DNA from: CAZVYJ01 sp964631565
Lineage (GTDB): Bacteria > Planctomycetota > Phycisphaerae > SM23-33
Reading direction: 5' to 3'
DNA length: 13,172 nt
NCBI GenBank assembly: GCA_964631565.1
Contig: CAZVYJ010000068.1
Location: 1 to 13,172, forward strand
In this document: one piece after another, positions 7,333 to 13,172 of the stretch
Layout of the letters: every line of letters begins with the position of its first letter
How positions within the stretch are numbered: position 1 is the stretch's first letter
Program-made: the position numbers and the translations under genes
The notes under the pieces: generated by a model
What the model saw: the letters and a program-made list of their open reading frames with translations, nothing else
Database searches by the model: none
What the model was told of the DNA's origin: nothing

Positions 7333-7359
7333 TCATTTTCGACTCATCTGCTTGTCTTC

Positions 7360-7708
7360 GGGGGCGAACTGGTTTCGACCGGACGAGTTGATGTGTCGGT
7401 TGCGTGCCGAGGTTCCAGGTGGCCTCGTTAAACCCTGGACCAAATTTAGTTGCCAACAGCAACTATGCACTGGCAGCTTAATTAAGTTGCCCGTCCATCG
7501 ACGTTTGGGCCCGTGAGCGGCGAATGGACGACAAACAACGGGCTTGCCGGCAGGAGTTGGGCGGTTACCTGCCGGGACTTCAGCCGTCCTGGCCTCGACG
7601 GACCGTGTCGCAAGCGGGCCTGACGGGCGAGAAACAAAACTGCGACTACGCACGTAGAAGCCGGCACTGAAACGTCACGGGACGCGGGTTCGATTCCCGC
7701 CGCCTCCA
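7360..7708 (+). ncRNA. ssrA: transfer-messenger RNA (tmRNA, ssrA)
   Basis: One-piece tmRNA that rescues stalled ribosomes together with SmpB. The acceptor stem pairs GGGGGCG (7360-7366) with CGCCTCC (7701-7707), followed by discriminator A 7708; CCA is not encoded. The D-analogue CTGGTTTCGACCGG (7369-7382) is classic. The T arm is GCGGG-TTCGATT-CCCGC (7684-7700). Pseudoknot PK1 is clear: CGAGG (7408-7412) with CCTCG (7423-7427), interlocked with TCCAGG (7414-7419) and CCTGGA (7434-7439). Downstream, CGTCCAT and ATGGACG (from about 7494) enclose GCCCGT, which can pair with a later ACGGGC, consistent with PK2. The tag reading frame begins at 7452. The 349-nt length is typical. SmpB is encoded about 4.8 kb away on the other strand. 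Confidence 0.96.
7452..7481 (+). other. tmRNA proteolysis-tag reading frame ANSNYALAA-stop
   Basis: GCC AAC AGC AAC TAT GCA CTG GCA GCT TAA encodes ANSNYALAA. With the alanine carried by the tmRNA the full tag is 10 residues. The ending ALAA is the standard ClpXP/ClpAP degron. The resume codon is placed by analogy with E. coli, where a TAGT-type segment precedes the first GCN codon, here TTAGTT just before 7452. Confidence 0.9.
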
Positions 7709-7710
7709 GT

Positions 7711-7778
7711 CTTCGTTCGCCGCTTGGCGGCGAACGAAGGCTGCCGCGTCGCAGCCCGCAGGGCGGAGACGGGCTTTT
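7711..7778 (+). terminator. tandem hairpins after tmRNA, terminator-like
   Basis: Two bases after the tmRNA, CTTCGTTCGCCGC (7711-7723) and GCGGCGAACGAAG (7727-7739) form a perfect 13-bp stem with a TTG loop and no T-run. A second hairpin, AGCCCG (7753-7758) with CGGGCT (7770-7775), is followed by TTTT (7775-7778) and is the better intrinsic terminator. An inner GCCC-GCA-GGGC stem competes with it. The first hairpin may protect or set the 3' end for processing. The gene-free stretch 7709-8062 otherwise holds only the A-tract array described separately. Confidence 0.65.
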
Positions 7779-7868
7779 AAATTGCCAGGCTGCGGCGAAC
7801 TACGTCTTGGCAAGCCGGTCAGAACGGGCTTTCGCCGGGAAGCACTTCTAAAACTTCGCCAATCAGTG

Positions 7869-7938
7869 AAAACAGGCCAAAACAGGCTAAAAACAAGGCA
7901 AAATGCCGCAAAAATAACGTTTTATTCGTCTTTATATT
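7869..7938 (+). promoter_or_regulatory. phased A-tract (curved DNA) array and candidate -10 upstream of the hybrid kinase
   Basis: Runs of four or five A begin at 7869, 7879, 7889, 7900 and 7910, followed by TTTT at 7920. That is a 10-11 bp period over six turns, the classic arrangement for intrinsic DNA curvature and for UP-element-like activation. The first two units are the direct repeats AAAACAGGCC and AAAACAGGCT. TATATT (7933-7938) is a plausible -10 just downstream, though the -35 position reads only A-rich. Initiation near 7945 would give a leader of about 118 bases before ATG 8063. Confidence 0.45.
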
Positions 7939-8062
7939 GGTCAAGACGCATATCAAAGACTCCGATATTTATATCAGCGGCAGGAACGGGGAAAATTACG
8001 TCCATGAGGGACAACGTGCATCGGTGTTGAAGTTTGCCGGTGTGCAGAACGAAGGTCCGGGT

Positions 8063-10084
8063 ATGGCATCGGCATCCAGGCTTCATGTGCTGGAGGTGCT
8101 CGTCTTCGTCGCACTGACATGCGTCATATTGTCAGTCGGCGTCGTTCTCACCAACGACACCATCGGTTATCAGCAATCGCAGCAGTCTGATACCGCCCTG
8201 CCGGCCTGGCCGATCTACATGGGCGTCATGCTGGCTTTACTGACGCTCGCAGTCGGCATGATGCTTCTCGTTGCATATCAACTCCGACGAAAACTGTCCC
8301 GGCAGATTGAAATCTTTTCGCAGCGGGTGAAAGCGGCCGAGTCGGAAAAAATTCTGCTCAAAAGGCAGGCCTGCGATCTGGAAGAATTATCCCAAACGCA
8401 TGTCTCCGAGCTTGAGGATATTAAAAGCCAGCTCGAACAGGAAACCCGGAAGCGGCTTCTCGCCGAGCAGGAAATCCGACAAGCCAGGCAGGTTGCCGAA
8501 AACGCCGCCTCGACAAAGAACAGGCTGCTCGCCAGACTGAATCACGAGATACGGACATCGATAAGCGGCATCACCGGAATGTCCACGCTGCTTCTGGAAA
8601 CTTATCTCAATCCCGAGCAGTACGAATACGCGCAGATGGCAAAGCAGGCGGCCGAGCGGCTGCTGACGGTAATCAACGACATTTGCGATTTCGCCAGGAT
8701 CGAAGCCGGCCTCATCGGGCTTAAATCCGAGATATTCAATCTCCGCGAACAAATCAGCGACATGGCAACGGAAATGGAGATTAAAGCGGACCTCAAGGGC
8801 ATCGAGCTGATTGTCGACATCGACAACGACGTCCCTGAGATGCTGCGAGGCGACCCGCAGCGTCTCACACAGATTGTACACAACCTGCTGAGCAACGCCG
8901 TCAAGTTCACCAACAACGGCGAGGTCGTGCTGAGAATCGGCATGGAATCGCAAACAGACAGCCAGGCTTTGCTCCGCTTCGAGGTATCCGACACCGGCAT
9001 AGGGATGGCCAATTCCGGTTTCGGCGAAATATTCCCCGAACCGGAGCAAATCGACGACCCCGGTTCGCAAAAATACGGTGGAACCGGACTGGGTCTGGCC
9101 ATCGCCGCAAAACTCGCACGGATGATGGGCGGCGAAATCAGCATGGAAAGCAAAGTCGGCCATGGAAGCACTTTCCGATTCACAGCCGTCCTCGATCTCG
9201 TGCCGCAACAGCCGGAGCAGATAAACGCGGAATATGCAGGCAGGCTCAAAGGCGTCAGGGTGCTGGTGGTGGACGACAACGTCAGCAGCGGAAAAGCCAT
9301 CAGGAAAATTCTCGAATTCCGGCAGATGCGCGTCTCGGTTGTCCGCACCGGCGCGGAGGCTGTCGACGCGGCATCCCGCGCACAGGCGGAAAACGACGAA
9401 TTCCGCCTGGCGATCGTGGAAACATCGCTGTCCGGCGAAGACGGCCTGGAAACAGCGAACCGGCTCACGGAAAAATATGGAGTTTCCGCCGCAGTCGCCA
9501 TGATATCGTCGGCAGCCAGACTGCATGAGATGAACCGTGTACGGGAACATCGTATAGGCTATGTCGTGAAACCTGTCCGCCGGGCCGTCCTGCTGGACAG
9601 GCTGCTGAAGAGCCTGAATATCGAAAGCCGCACTGCAGTTTCGCAGCACGAAACTCACAGGGAAGAACTCCAGCTCGAAAGCTGCCGCATCCTGCTGGCC
9701 GAGGACAATGCGGTCAACCAGAAAATGCTCGTCCGCATGTTCGAGAAACATAACCACACGGTAGCCGTCGCCAATAACGGGCGCGAGGCAATCGACATGC
9801 TGAAAAACAATGATTACGACGTCGTTTTCATGGACGTCGAAATGCCCAAGATGGACGGCGTCGAAGCGACCAAGATTATCCGCGTCCGGGAGCGAAACAC
9901 CGGCGGACACACGCCCATTATCGCCATGACGGCACATGCAATGGACGGCGACAAGGAGCAGTTCATATCGGCCGGGATGGACTATTACATCTCAAAGCCG
10001 GTCGAATGGGGCGACATCACACGTGCGATCGCCACGGTCTGCGCGGAAAAAGTGCGGCTGCCGTCGCGGGAAGTTTCGCAGTAA
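8063..10084 (+). CDS. membrane-bound hybrid sensor histidine kinase with degenerate and canonical receiver domains
   Basis: The 673 residues from ATG 8063 contain two helices (about 8-30 and 48-72) around a short 18-residue extracytoplasmic loop, a long coiled coil (74-150), HisKA with N160-H161-E-I-R-T-S (phospho-His H161; Ser replaces the usual Pro), and an ATPase domain. The ATPase has N box HNLLSNAVKF (N278), G1 VSDTGIGM (D310) and G2 GGTGLGLAI (339-347). REC1 (398-518) keeps D404/D405 and K503, but its phosphoacceptor position is E453 in IVETSLSGEDG. REC2 (541-658) is canonical: E547/D548, D591 in MDVEMPKMDG, T623, K645. The small loop suggests sensing within the membrane or inside the cell. 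The start follows AAGG by 7 bases; TTG 7937 would add 42 unconserved-looking residues. No Hpt protein or partner regulator is in the window. A transporter gene follows 125 bp later. Confidence 0.9.
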   Translation: MASASRLHVLEVLVFVALTCVILSVGVVLTNDTIGYQQSQQSDTALPAWPIYMGVMLALLTLAVGMMLLVAYQLRRKLSRQIEIFSQRVKAAESEKILLKRQACDLEELSQTHVSELEDIKSQLEQETRKRLLAEQEIRQARQVAENAASTKNRLLARLNHEIRTSISGITGMSTLLLETYLNPEQYEYAQMAKQAAERLLTVINDICDFARIEAGLIGLKSEIFNLREQISDMATEMEIKADLKGIELIVDIDNDVPEMLRGDPQRLTQIVHNLLSNAVKFTNNGEVVLRIGMESQTDSQALLRFEVSDTGIGMANSGFGEIFPEPEQIDDPGSQKYGGTGLGLAIAAKLARMMGGEISMESKVGHGSTFRFTAVLDLVPQQPEQINAEYAGRLKGVRVLVVDDNVSSGKAIRKILEFRQMRVSVVRTGAEAVDAASRAQAENDEFRLAIVETSLSGEDGLETANRLTEKYGVSAAVAMISSAARLHEMNRVREHRIGYVVKPVRRAVLLDRLLKSLNIESRTAVSQHETHREELQLESCRILLAEDNAVNQKMLVRMFEKHNHTVAVANNGREAIDMLKNNDYDVVFMDVEMPKMDGVEATKIIRVRERNTGGHTPIIAMTAHAMDGDKEQFISAGMDYYISKPVEWGDITRAIATVCAEKVRLPSREVSQ

Positions 10085-10153
10085 GGCCTGCTGCAACAGT
10101 TGTCCCCCTATCTATTGCCGTCGCCCCAAAAATCGCTTGTCACGGCGTGCGAT

Positions 10154-10183
10154 TTGACACATCATATCTGCTTCACATTCATT
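10154..10183 (+). promoter_or_regulatory. candidate promoter of the NSS transporter
   Basis: A perfect TTGACA (10154-10159) lies 51 bases upstream of the ATG at 10210. At 18 bp spacing the -10 position reads TTCATT (10178-10183), a weak match. The -35 is the main evidence. If real, the transporter can be transcribed independently of the kinase gene upstream. Confidence 0.35.
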
Positions 10184-10209
10184 ACTCCTTATAGCGAAGG
10201 AACACATCG

Positions 10210-12357
10210 ATGCCGGAAAAGCTGCTGCTTGAAGAACAGCGTGAAAACTGGGGGTCGCGGGCGGGCTTCGTACTGGCGGCTATCGGCTCGGCGGTCGGCC
10301 TCGGCAACCTGTGGGGCTTCCCATACAAGGTTCACGCCAACGGAGGCGGGGCTTTTCTTATTCCATATACGCTGGCGATGCTTCTGATAGGCATTCCGCT
10401 GCTTATACTGGAGTTTTCGCTGGGACATATGACGCAGCGGGCTGCGCCGGATGCTTTTCGAGGAATCAATCGCCGGAGCGAGCCGGTCGGCTGGTGGGGA
10501 ATAATTCTCGGCTTCGTAATCATCACTTACTATCCGGTCATACTGGCGTGGTGCGGCAGCTTCCTGGTCGAATGCGTCAAAAGCATTTTCACGGGCGGCG
10601 AACTGCCATGGGCCGGCAAAGGAAATGAAGGCGTGAAAAATGCCGTAAATTTCTTCGACAACACTTACTTGCAGTCGTGGACGCCGGCCGACGCCGAAAA
10701 AGGCGTTCCGGCGTGGTCTTTCGGGCGACTGGTTACGCCTATCACCATCAGCCTGGGCGTCATGTGGCTGTCCATGTACCTGTGCATATTCCGCGGGCTT
10801 AAACTCGTCTCGAAGGTCGTCCTGTGGACGGTCCCGCTGCCGTGGATAATGCTTATGATTCTTACAGTCCGCGGCCTGACGCTGCCGGGGGCAGCCGAGG
10901 GCCTGAACTTCTACCTGCACCCCGACTGGTCCCGCCTGGCCGAGCCGGACACGTGGCGATGGGCGTTCGGGCAGATGTTCTTCTCCATGAGCCTGGCGTT
11001 CGGCGTGATGATCACGTACGCCAGCTTCCTGCACCGCAAGAGCGACATAAACAACAACGCCACAATAATCGGGCTGGCAGATTTCGGGACAAGCTTCATC
11101 GCCGGAATAGCCATTTTCGCCACGGTAGGCGCGATGGCCTACGCAACCGCAAAGGCGGGCAATCCGGTAGGCGTCGAGAAAGTCATAGCCGGCGGACCCG
11201 ACCTGGCGTTCAAGGCCTTTCCATACGCGCTTGCACAACTGCCCTACTCGGCGTGGTTCGGAGCAGTTTTCTTCATCGCGCTGCTTACGCTGGGCATCGA
11301 CTCGGCGTTTTCCATCACCGAGAGCGTGCTGGCCTCGCTGGTCGATAAGACCGGCTGGAGCCGCAACAAGACCCTCGTCGGGATGACGCTGGTCGGATTC
11401 GGCTGCGGCCTGGTCTACTGCACCAGAGGCGGTATGAGCTGGCTGGGCGCCATTGATGACTTCATCAACAGCACGTGGGGAGGCATCGCCCTGCTCGGCC
11501 TGCTCGAGTGTGTAGTGATCGGCTGGGGATACCGTATCGGACGGCTTCGCGAACACGCCAACGAACGAAGCGACTGGAAAATCGGCGTCTGGTGGGAATG
11601 GCTGATAAGGTATGTCGCGCCGATAATCATCAGCATGCTGTTCGTTTGGTCGCTGATAACTAAACTGGCGTCGTCGGGCGGATTCATTTACACCGCCGAC
11701 GACAAGCTCGACGTGCCGGTCCTGGTCGGCCTTATCATCGCGGTGGCGGCTCCGATTCTGTCGGTGCTGCTGAGCCTGGTACACTCGCCCGGAGCGGACC
11801 GTTACGCCCAGCATGTGGAACAGAAACATCTCGGCCGCGGGCTTGGAGGATTCGGCCTGGCCATGTTCGGCATCTCACTCGTGCTGATCATATACGGCTT
11901 TCGCATCACCCTGCTTGCCCTGAAATATTCGAATGCAGACCTGCCCTGCCATATCGCCGGCAAATTTAACATACCGGTCGCATGGGTTCCAATGGGCGTG
12001 GCGCTGCTGGCGGCGATTTTTGCGGCAGCCGTCGGCTCGTTAGTCGTGCATATCTGCGAAAAGAAAGGCAAGTGGCGCCCAAGCAAACTGGCCCGGCTGT
12101 CGGCCGGACTGGGCGTCATGGCCGTCGGCTCCGCGATGGGAATCATGCTCTGCATGTTCATAGACGTCAACAAAAGCATGTTCGAACGGGGCAAAACCGA
12201 ATACCACATAGAGCATCTCTCGACTGTTTCCTGCGTCGTTCTGGGCGTGATGCTGGCGATACTGGTTGTCGGCCTGGCGTGGTGCTTCTACCGGGCAATA
12301 CGGGCTGCGGCAACCGAAGGCAAAGTCGAAACACAGGAAGCCGAATCAATGGATTGA
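10210..12357 (+). CDS. neurotransmitter:sodium symporter (NSS/SNF) family transporter, C-terminally extended
   Basis: Predicted Na+-coupled importer of an amino acid or related small amine. The 715 residues start at ATG 10210, 8 bases after AAGGA. The family core (about 13-525, about 12 helices) opens with NWGSRAGFVLAAIGSAVGLGN (13-33), then FPYKVHANGGGAFLIPY (37-53). By-eye comparison with LeuT and SERT: N33 matches LeuT N27; G36 stands where the extracellular-gate Arg30 normally is; Q255 and S259 fit TM6; D291 replaces the Na1 Asn in TM7; S295 sits at the Cl- ligand position; D364/S365 in LTLGIDSAF match the SERT-type Na2 site. Residues about 545-697 add four more hydrophobic helices, absent from usual bacterial members of about 450-510 residues, then a charged tail. 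The substrate cannot be read from sequence. It is adjacent to the kinase gene and convergent with smpB. Confidence 0.9.
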   Translation: MPEKLLLEEQRENWGSRAGFVLAAIGSAVGLGNLWGFPYKVHANGGGAFLIPYTLAMLLIGIPLLILEFSLGHMTQRAAPDAFRGINRRSEPVGWWGIILGFVIITYYPVILAWCGSFLVECVKSIFTGGELPWAGKGNEGVKNAVNFFDNTYLQSWTPADAEKGVPAWSFGRLVTPITISLGVMWLSMYLCIFRGLKLVSKVVLWTVPLPWIMLMILTVRGLTLPGAAEGLNFYLHPDWSRLAEPDTWRWAFGQMFFSMSLAFGVMITYASFLHRKSDINNNATIIGLADFGTSFIAGIAIFATVGAMAYATAKAGNPVGVEKVIAGGPDLAFKAFPYALAQLPYSAWFGAVFFIALLTLGIDSAFSITESVLASLVDKTGWSRNKTLVGMTLVGFGCGLVYCTRGGMSWLGAIDDFINSTWGGIALLGLLECVVIGWGYRIGRLREHANERSDWKIGVWWEWLIRYVAPIIISMLFVWSLITKLASSGGFIYTADDKLDVPVLVGLIIAVAAPILSVLLSLVHSPGADRYAQHVEQKHLGRGLGGFGLAMFGISLVLIIYGFRITLLALKYSNADLPCHIAGKFNIPVAWVPMGVALLAAIFAAAVGSLVVHICEKKGKWRPSKLARLSAGLGVMAVGSAMGIMLCMFIDVNKSMFERGKTEYHIEHLSTVSCVVLGVMLAILVVGLAWCFYRAIRAAATEGKVETQEAESMD

Positions 12358-12392
12358 ACAGATTCACCGGCAATGCCAAAAATATCATGAAA

Positions 12393-12473
12393 ACGAGCCG
12401 CGACTGTAAACCTGTCCCGTCGGGAGGAGCGGTCAGATTGATGTCTGAACAGGAATGACCGCTCGCGGCTCGT
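12393..12473 (-). terminator. large nested hairpin between the NSS gene and smpB, probable smpB terminator
   Basis: Outer arms ACGAGCCGCGA (12393-12403) and TCGCGGCTCGT (12463-12473) match over 11 bp. Inside lie GAGCGGTCA (12427-12435) with TGACCGCTC (12456-12464), itself containing CAGA/TCTG, and a small TCCC-GTC-GGGA hairpin (12415-12425). Read on the minus strand, the outer stem is followed by TTTT and, a little later, TTTTT, and it begins 31 bp after the smpB stop, so it fits an intrinsic terminator for smpB. On the plus strand no T-run follows. The 59-base branched interior is unusual for a terminator and could be a structured RNA. Confidence 0.5.
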
Positions 12474-12503
12474 AACATCAAAACCGTATTCAACTCACAC
12501 CAT

Positions 12504-12986
12504 TTATTTCGCCCTGCGGTTGAGTTCGCGGGCGATTTCGAGCTGCTGGTCGCGTTTCTTCATCGCCTCGCGCTTGTCGTACATTTTCTTGCCGACGGCG
12601 ACGCCGATTTCGCACTTGGCCCAGCCGCGCTTGAAATAAATCGCAAGCGGAATCAGCGTTTTGCCCTTCTGCTTGGTGTGTATGGCGAGTTGCTCTATCT
12701 GCCTGCGGTGCAGCAGCAGTCTGCGGTCGCGAGTCGTATCGTGCTGCATGCCGGCGGCCGCCTGCGGATAGTGAGCTATCGTCGCGCCGATAAGATACAC
12801 CTGCCCGTTTTTAATCGCGGCGTACGCCTCATCCAGCTTGGCGGCCCCGTTGCGGAGCGATTTAATCTCCGTGCCGGTAAGCTCGATGCCGCACTCCACG
12901 ACTTCCAGGATGTGGTAGTCGTGCCGGGCCTTGCGGTTCGCTATCCGCGAGGTGTTAGGCTTGTTGTCTTCTTTCTTCTTCGCCAT
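12504..12986 (-). CDS. smpB: SsrA-binding protein SmpB
   Basis: Cytosolic RNA-binding protein that escorts tmRNA to stalled ribosomes. The 160 residues match the family from end to end: a basic N-terminus with NRKARHDYHILE, ECGIELTGTEIKSLRNG (tmRNA-binding barrel), a middle segment ending DRRLLLHRRQIEQL, IPLAIYFKRGWAKCEIGVAVGKKMYDKRE, and the basic C-terminal tail KKRDQQLEIARELNRRAK that folds into the mRNA channel. One small deviation is VGKK where RGKK/KGKK is usual. The ATG at 12984-12986 is the family start, with only an A/G-rich weak ribosome site. Its RNA partner is encoded about 4.8 kb to the left on the plus strand. Confidence 0.97.
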   Translation of the reverse strand: MAKKKEDNKPNTSRIANRKARHDYHILEVVECGIELTGTEIKSLRNGAAKLDEAYAAIKNGQVYLIGATIAHYPQAAAGMQHDTTRDRRLLLHRRQIEQLAIHTKQKGKTLIPLAIYFKRGWAKCEIGVAVGKKMYDKREAMKKRDQQLEIARELNRRAK

Positions 12987-13035
12987 TTTTCGTACTTTTC
13001 GAATTTTCCGCTGCTGAATTGCATTGCGATAACCC

Positions 13036-13069
13036 GTCTCGCCTGATGTTTCATTTACACAGGCGAGAC
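13036..13069. repeat. perfect 10-bp inverted repeat upstream of smpB
   Basis: GTCTCGCCTG (13036-13045) and CAGGCGAGAC (13060-13069) are exact complements around a 14-base A/T-rich spacer. It starts 50 bp upstream of the smpB ATG. No T-run follows on either strand. It could end the transcript of the gene entering from the right edge, or act as a leader structure or operator for smpB. Confidence 0.5.
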
Positions 13070-13100
13070 AACCGTAACCTGTGGTAATGATTCAGGTATT

Positions 13101-13172
13101 TTACATATCAGCCCCGCCCGTAAGGACTTTATGCGCTTTGCCCATCTTACCCATTGCGCCAAAAAGAGTTCG
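13101..13172 (-). CDS. possible C-terminal fragment of a gene running off the right edge
   Basis: On the minus strand a frame is open from the window edge to TAA at 13101-13103 and would encode the last 23 residues, ending GKAHKVLTGGADM. I do not recognise the protein. A second minus frame is also open to TAA at 13055-13057, and a plus frame is open from ATG 13087 to the edge, so coding here is not certain. I prefer the first frame because the 13036-13069 inverted repeat then lies about 31 bp beyond its stop. Confidence 0.28.
   Translation of the reverse strand, partial: RTLFGAMGKMGKAHKVLTGGADM

Noticed and set aside
7037..7462. A 141-codon minus-strand open frame upstream of and across the tmRNA 5' half
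   Set aside because: It overlaps the tmRNA acceptor, PK1 and tag region and a palindromic repeat. The apparent peptide is translated repeat and RNA-gene sequence.
7684..7936. tmRNA 3' end as an integration site for a genomic island
   Set aside because: tmRNA genes are frequent attachment sites, but I see no duplicated 3' segment, integrase or composition break downstream within the window.
7937..8062. TTG start at 7937 for the hybrid kinase
   Set aside because: It lies within the candidate -10 box with no ribosome site. ATG 8063 has AAGG 7 bases upstream and places the first helix near the N-terminus. It remains possible if the true promoter is further left.
8387..9937. A 516-codon minus-strand open frame inside the kinase gene
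   Set aside because: It is fully antisense to a kinase with all motifs intact. Length comes from GC-biased codons on the other strand; no domain is visible.
10189..11829. A 546-codon minus-strand open frame inside the transporter gene
   Set aside because: Same reason: antisense to a clear NSS transporter, with low-complexity polar composition and no recognisable motifs.
12387..12458. A 23-codon open frame inside the palindromic element before smpB
   Set aside because: No ribosome site precedes its ATG, and its sequence is explained by the hairpin arms. Nothing supports translation.
1..13172. CRISPR arrays, tRNA or rRNA genes, transposases, toxin-antitoxin or defence genes
   Set aside because: I looked for regular direct repeats with spacers, tRNA arms other than those of tmRNA, and family motifs for these systems, and found none.

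Overview
The window (13,172 bp, moderately GC-rich) looks like ordinary chromosome from a free-living Gram-negative-type bacterium. My best guess is Planctomycetota, perhaps the Phycisphaerae side. The reasons are the zinc-ribbon/single-helix/von Willebrand-like protein, the palindromic intergenic repeats, the large hybrid kinase with little operon structure, and the tmRNA sequence. This is a moderate-to-low confidence inference: no rRNA or marker gene fixes the taxon. I see no phage, integrase, transposase, toxin-antitoxin, CRISPR or defence locus.

Layout. Left block, minus strand (141-2766): a membrane protein with an N-terminal zinc ribbon and a degenerate von Willebrand-like domain, then a pterin-binding methyltransferase of the AcsE type, then a YggS-family PLP-binding protein 12 bp downstream. 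The last two probably share a transcript. Divergent from this block, on the plus strand, are an RlmI-type 23S rRNA methyltransferase and, 7 bp later, a GT4 glycosyltransferase starting at TTG (3010-5419). Convergent to those, on the minus strand, are a DedA-family membrane protein with its own promoter and a membrane-anchored protein that reads like two fused ExbD/TolR periplasmic domains (5474-6999).

The centre (7000-8062) has no protein gene but is dense. It holds a cruciform-type palindromic repeat, a perfect extended -10 promoter, a complete tmRNA (ssrA, 7360-7708) with tag ANSNYALAA, a 13-bp perfect hairpin plus a second terminator-like hairpin, and an array of phased A/T tracts leading into a -10-like box before the next gene.

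Right block: a membrane-bound hybrid histidine kinase with one degenerate and one canonical receiver domain (8063-10084), then a very long neurotransmitter:sodium symporter-family transporter (10210-12357), both plus strand. Convergent to them is smpB on the minus strand (12504-12986). A large nested hairpin lies between the transporter and smpB. A fragment of a possible further minus-strand gene touches the right edge.

How the genes relate: tmRNA and SmpB are partners in trans-translation and lie about 4.8 kb apart here. The methyltransferase and YggS link one-carbon/corrinoid chemistry with PLP homeostasis. The kinase may sense something related to the transporter beside it, but only adjacency supports that. 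The most distinctive observations are the Glu-for-Asp receiver in the kinase, the transporter's altered gate and ion-site residues with a four-helix C-terminal extension, the duplicated ExbD-like protein without its proton-carrying Asp, and the structured non-coding elements. None of these amounts to a clearly new system.
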